Below the pieces are notes generated by a model. The model was not told the origin of the DNA and made no database searches. It was given only the letters and a program-made list of their open reading frames with translations. From Streptomyces roseifaciens (GTDB taxonomy: Bacteria > Actinomycetota > Actinomycetes > Streptomycetales > Streptomycetaceae), in the NCBI RefSeq assembly GCF_001445655.1, contig NZ_LNBE01000011.1, forward strand, positions 1 through 8,058: 8,058 nt of DNA, in the 5' to 3' direction. This document shows, piece by piece, positions 7,901 through 8,058 of this stretch (within the stretch, counting starts at the first letter, position 1; each line of letters opens with the position of its first letter). The translations under genes were made by a program, and so were the position numbers.

Positions 7901-8058
7901 CGTACGCAGGGCGGGGACGGTGACTACGTCGTCGCCGTCGAGGCAGCCCTGGGCGAGGGCGCTGAGGACGCCGCCGGGACCGATCTCCACGAAGGTGGTC
8001 ACGCCCAGGTCGTGCAGGGTACGGATGCCATCGGCGAAACGGACCGCTTCGCGGACGT
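4937..8058 (-). CDS. Modular type I polyketide synthase, C-terminal part (AT-end, inactive DH, KR, ACP, docking tail); 5' end outside window
   Basis: This is the last 1039 codons of a modular PKS subunit, ending in TAA at 4939-4937; its start lies beyond the right edge. Fragment residues are counted from the codon at 8056. The order is AT C-terminus (1-99), DH-like domain (118-380), KR structural plus catalytic parts (about 385-800), ACP (about 862-935) and a C-terminal docking tail (about 945-1039). The KR catalytic half follows its structural half directly, so no enoylreductase is present. The module extends a chain held on its own ACP and reduces the new beta-keto group. The DH has lost key residues, so a beta-hydroxyl product is inferred. 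The next gene starts 34 bases downstream on the same strand, and its N-terminal docking helix makes it the likely acceptor of the chain. The first GTG at 8002 lies inside the AT and is not the start. Family assignment is secure; the product is unknown. Confidence 0.97.
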   Translation of the reverse strand, partial: VREAVRFADGIRTLHDLGVTTFVEIGPGGVLSALAQGCLDGDDVVTVPALRTDRPEPQAVTLAAGRLHTHGVSPDWQALFPGAQRVALPTYAFQRERYWLEGTAALDVSSAGLDSSGHPLLGAVVETAGGQDVLFTGRLSPADTPWIVERTVGGVPVLPVAAFVELALSAGRQAGFPHLEQLDVDAPLLLPAEQGAVRIQVQIGAGEDAERRSVQVHSRPAVGGTDEPWVRHVAGELTRSAPAAEFDMVIWPPAGAEPVDVEEHPSLRAAWRAGDELYAEIALPLAERDRADRYGLHPVLLDAALDTLAPARAGDPGDPGEVLMPYAWSGASVHAPGAGAARVRIRPVGAGDGDAVAIELADADGAPVASVASVRTRTVSPQQVLASRVAHRDWMFEVDWIEHTAPDAAAPASEAAWVVLGGDGPYADLDALRKAVDDGAVPPAHVLLPCAPSEGEAAPATRELLAGVLSAVQEWVADERFSDARLVVMTRGAVGLEGAAPDLAHAAVTGLVKSAQAEHPDRLLLVDADDADDAVTTGGLDPALAAALAALDEPQAAVRGGRLFVPRLARTAPPEEPAGHAWDPEGTVLLTGATGGLGLSLARHLVAERGARRLLLVSRRGPAAEGIDEVVAALSGLGAHVDVAACDIADRDALAELLASVPAEHPLVAVVHAAAALDDGVITALTPERLDTVLRPKAEGALHLHELTKDLGLSAFVLFSSLAGVLGSAGAAGYAAANAFLDGLARQRRAAGLPGTSLAWGLWTDNGGMGDRITDADRNRMGRSGVVPFTSAEGLALFDAALTVDRPVIVPVRLDVAGLRSMARAGMLPAVFRGLVGDTGGAAEEDATVGRTPALARRLAGMPEADQEKVLLDLVRNQAAAALGHANAARIEPTTAFRDIGFDSLTAVELRNRLKAATGLRLKPTLVFDHPNPVAIARLLHKDLVLDLAAGTPPVLEEIDRLEAQLAALAPEDAVRDKVTARLKALLWKWTDTHQDAAANAAADAGPGTDRDFDLDLDRIDAATDDEMFDLIDQELGSL
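4940..5224 (-). other. C-terminal docking tail
   Basis: About 95 residues follow the ACP. A helical stretch ([14 protein letters not shown], then a segment ending ALLWKWTD) is followed by an Ala/Asp-rich flexible linker and a final helix, [15 protein letters not shown]. This matches the usual layout of an actinomycete PKS C-terminal docking domain: dimerising helices, a linker, and a last acidic helix that binds the next subunit's coiled coil. The run of Asp-containing dipeptides near 5001-5027 comes from a degenerate GGTCGA-like repeat in the DNA. Confidence 0.88.
5252..5473 (-). other. Acyl carrier protein domain
   Basis: [15 protein letters not shown] is the PKS ACP signature. The Ser of GFDSL (fragment residue 904, codon 5347-5345) is the predicted phosphopantetheine attachment site. 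[15 protein letters not shown] completes the domain. It holds the growing chain before transfer to the next protein. Confidence 0.95.
5657..6904 (-). other. Ketoreductase domain, B-type, predicted active
   Basis: This domain reduces the beta-keto group with NADPH. The N-terminal structural half comes first, from about [10 protein letters not shown]. The catalytic half follows with the nucleotide motif TGATGGLG (fragment residues 591-598), the catalytic SS, Tyr734 (codon 5857-5855) and Asn738 in YAAAN, and a Lys in LRPKAEG. LDD after HAAAA (6020-6028) is the marker of B-type KRs, which give a D-configured hydroxyl. Leu, not Trp, sits eight residues before Tyr, which also argues against A-type. 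The subtype looks like B1, with less certainty. B-type is the form that normally supplies a DH, although this module's DH looks dead. Confidence 0.92.
6456..6480. repeat. Short tandem repeat inside KR structural half
   Basis: The nine-base unit GCGTCGTCC occurs twice, followed by a partial third copy. On the coding strand it gives repeated Asp-Ala-Asp in a surface-loop position (DADDADDAV). The length is in frame. Confidence 0.7.
6917..7705 (-). other. Dehydratase-like domain, predicted inactive
   Basis: The double-hotdog DH fold is recognisable from HPLLGAVVE at the start, [10 protein letters not shown], the GxxxxP segment, and HPVLLDAAL near the middle. PKS DH domains use a His in HxxxGxxxxP and an Asp in the second hotdog. 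Here the His position is Arg (fragment residue 150, codon CGC at 7609-7607). The usual GYxYGPxF segment is absent: [14 protein letters not shown] runs straight through where about 20 residues normally lie (near 7258-7282). The second-hotdog Asp is retained (residue 302, codon 7153-7151). The His/Gln that normally follows four residues later is Asp (7141-7139). Loss of activity is an inference from these changes. A purely structural role is possible. Confidence 0.9.
7095..7119. repeat. Short tandem repeat in the DH-like domain
   Basis: The nine-base unit TCGCCGGGG is present about 2.7 times and encodes GDPGDPG on the coding strand, in a region after the retained DH Asp. The length is in frame, and it may reflect replication slippage in relaxed sequence. 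Confidence 0.65.
7760..8058 (-). other. AT domain C-terminal end and post-AT linker (partial)
   Basis: The fragment opens with [11 protein letters not shown], continues through [11 protein letters not shown], and ends with the post-AT signature [12 protein letters not shown] (Trp at fragment residue 99). These belong to the C-terminal part of a PKS acyltransferase. The active-site Ser and the HAFH/YASH specificity motif lie outside the window. The VREAVRF segment matches the malonyl-type AT in the next gene, so malonyl-CoA is a reasonable inference but not shown. Confidence 0.9.
7760..8058. repeat. Intermodule direct repeat, AT C-terminal segment (copy 2, truncated by window edge)
   Basis: This is the partner of 2221-2519, in the same orientation. 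Similarity is higher toward the right edge (the AT core side) than near the post-AT linker. Confidence 0.85.

Noticed and set aside
8000..8002. GTG at 8002 as a start codon for the right-hand gene
   Set aside because: The frame is open upstream to the window edge and encodes conserved AT sequence ([11 protein letters not shown]), so this is an internal Val.

Overview
This window looks like part of a modular type I polyketide synthase (PKS) assembly line from a high-GC actinomycete, most likely Streptomyces or a relative. The evidence is the very high GC content, the strong G/C bias at third codon positions, and the uninterrupted ketosynthase, acyltransferase, ketoreductase and acyl carrier protein domains. 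All real coding sequence is on the minus strand, so the assembly line reads from right to left.

Two PKS genes fill almost the whole window. The right-hand gene (4937-8058) enters from beyond the right edge in the C-terminal end of an acyltransferase (AT). It continues through a dehydratase-like domain (DH), a B-type ketoreductase (KR), an acyl carrier protein (ACP) and a C-terminal docking tail, then stops. After a 34-base gap carrying a ribosome binding site, the second gene starts at 4902 and runs off the left edge. It contains an N-terminal docking helix, one complete module (KS-AT-KR-ACP) and the first 84 residues of the next KS. Its reading frame is open across all 1634 codons in the window.

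The docking tail and docking helix suggest that the first protein passes its chain directly to the second. The AT of the complete module carries malonyl-CoA motifs, and its KR carries A1-type motifs, predicting an unmethylated, L-configured beta-hydroxyl. The upstream module has a B-type KR and a DH that appears dead: the catalytic His is Arg, and the conserved GYxYGP segment is missing. That module should therefore leave a D-configured hydroxyl instead of a double bond. Two consecutive hydroxyl-forming steps suggest a polyol stretch in a macrolide- or polyene-like product, but the compound cannot be identified from this window.

No RNA genes, mobile elements, CRISPR arrays, terminators or separate promoters were seen. 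The most notable features are the decayed DH, a patch of different codon use in the N-terminal half of the AT, and a closely matching, gap-free AT C-terminal segment in both modules. The last two suggest recombination between or into modules. I saw no entirely new type of system.
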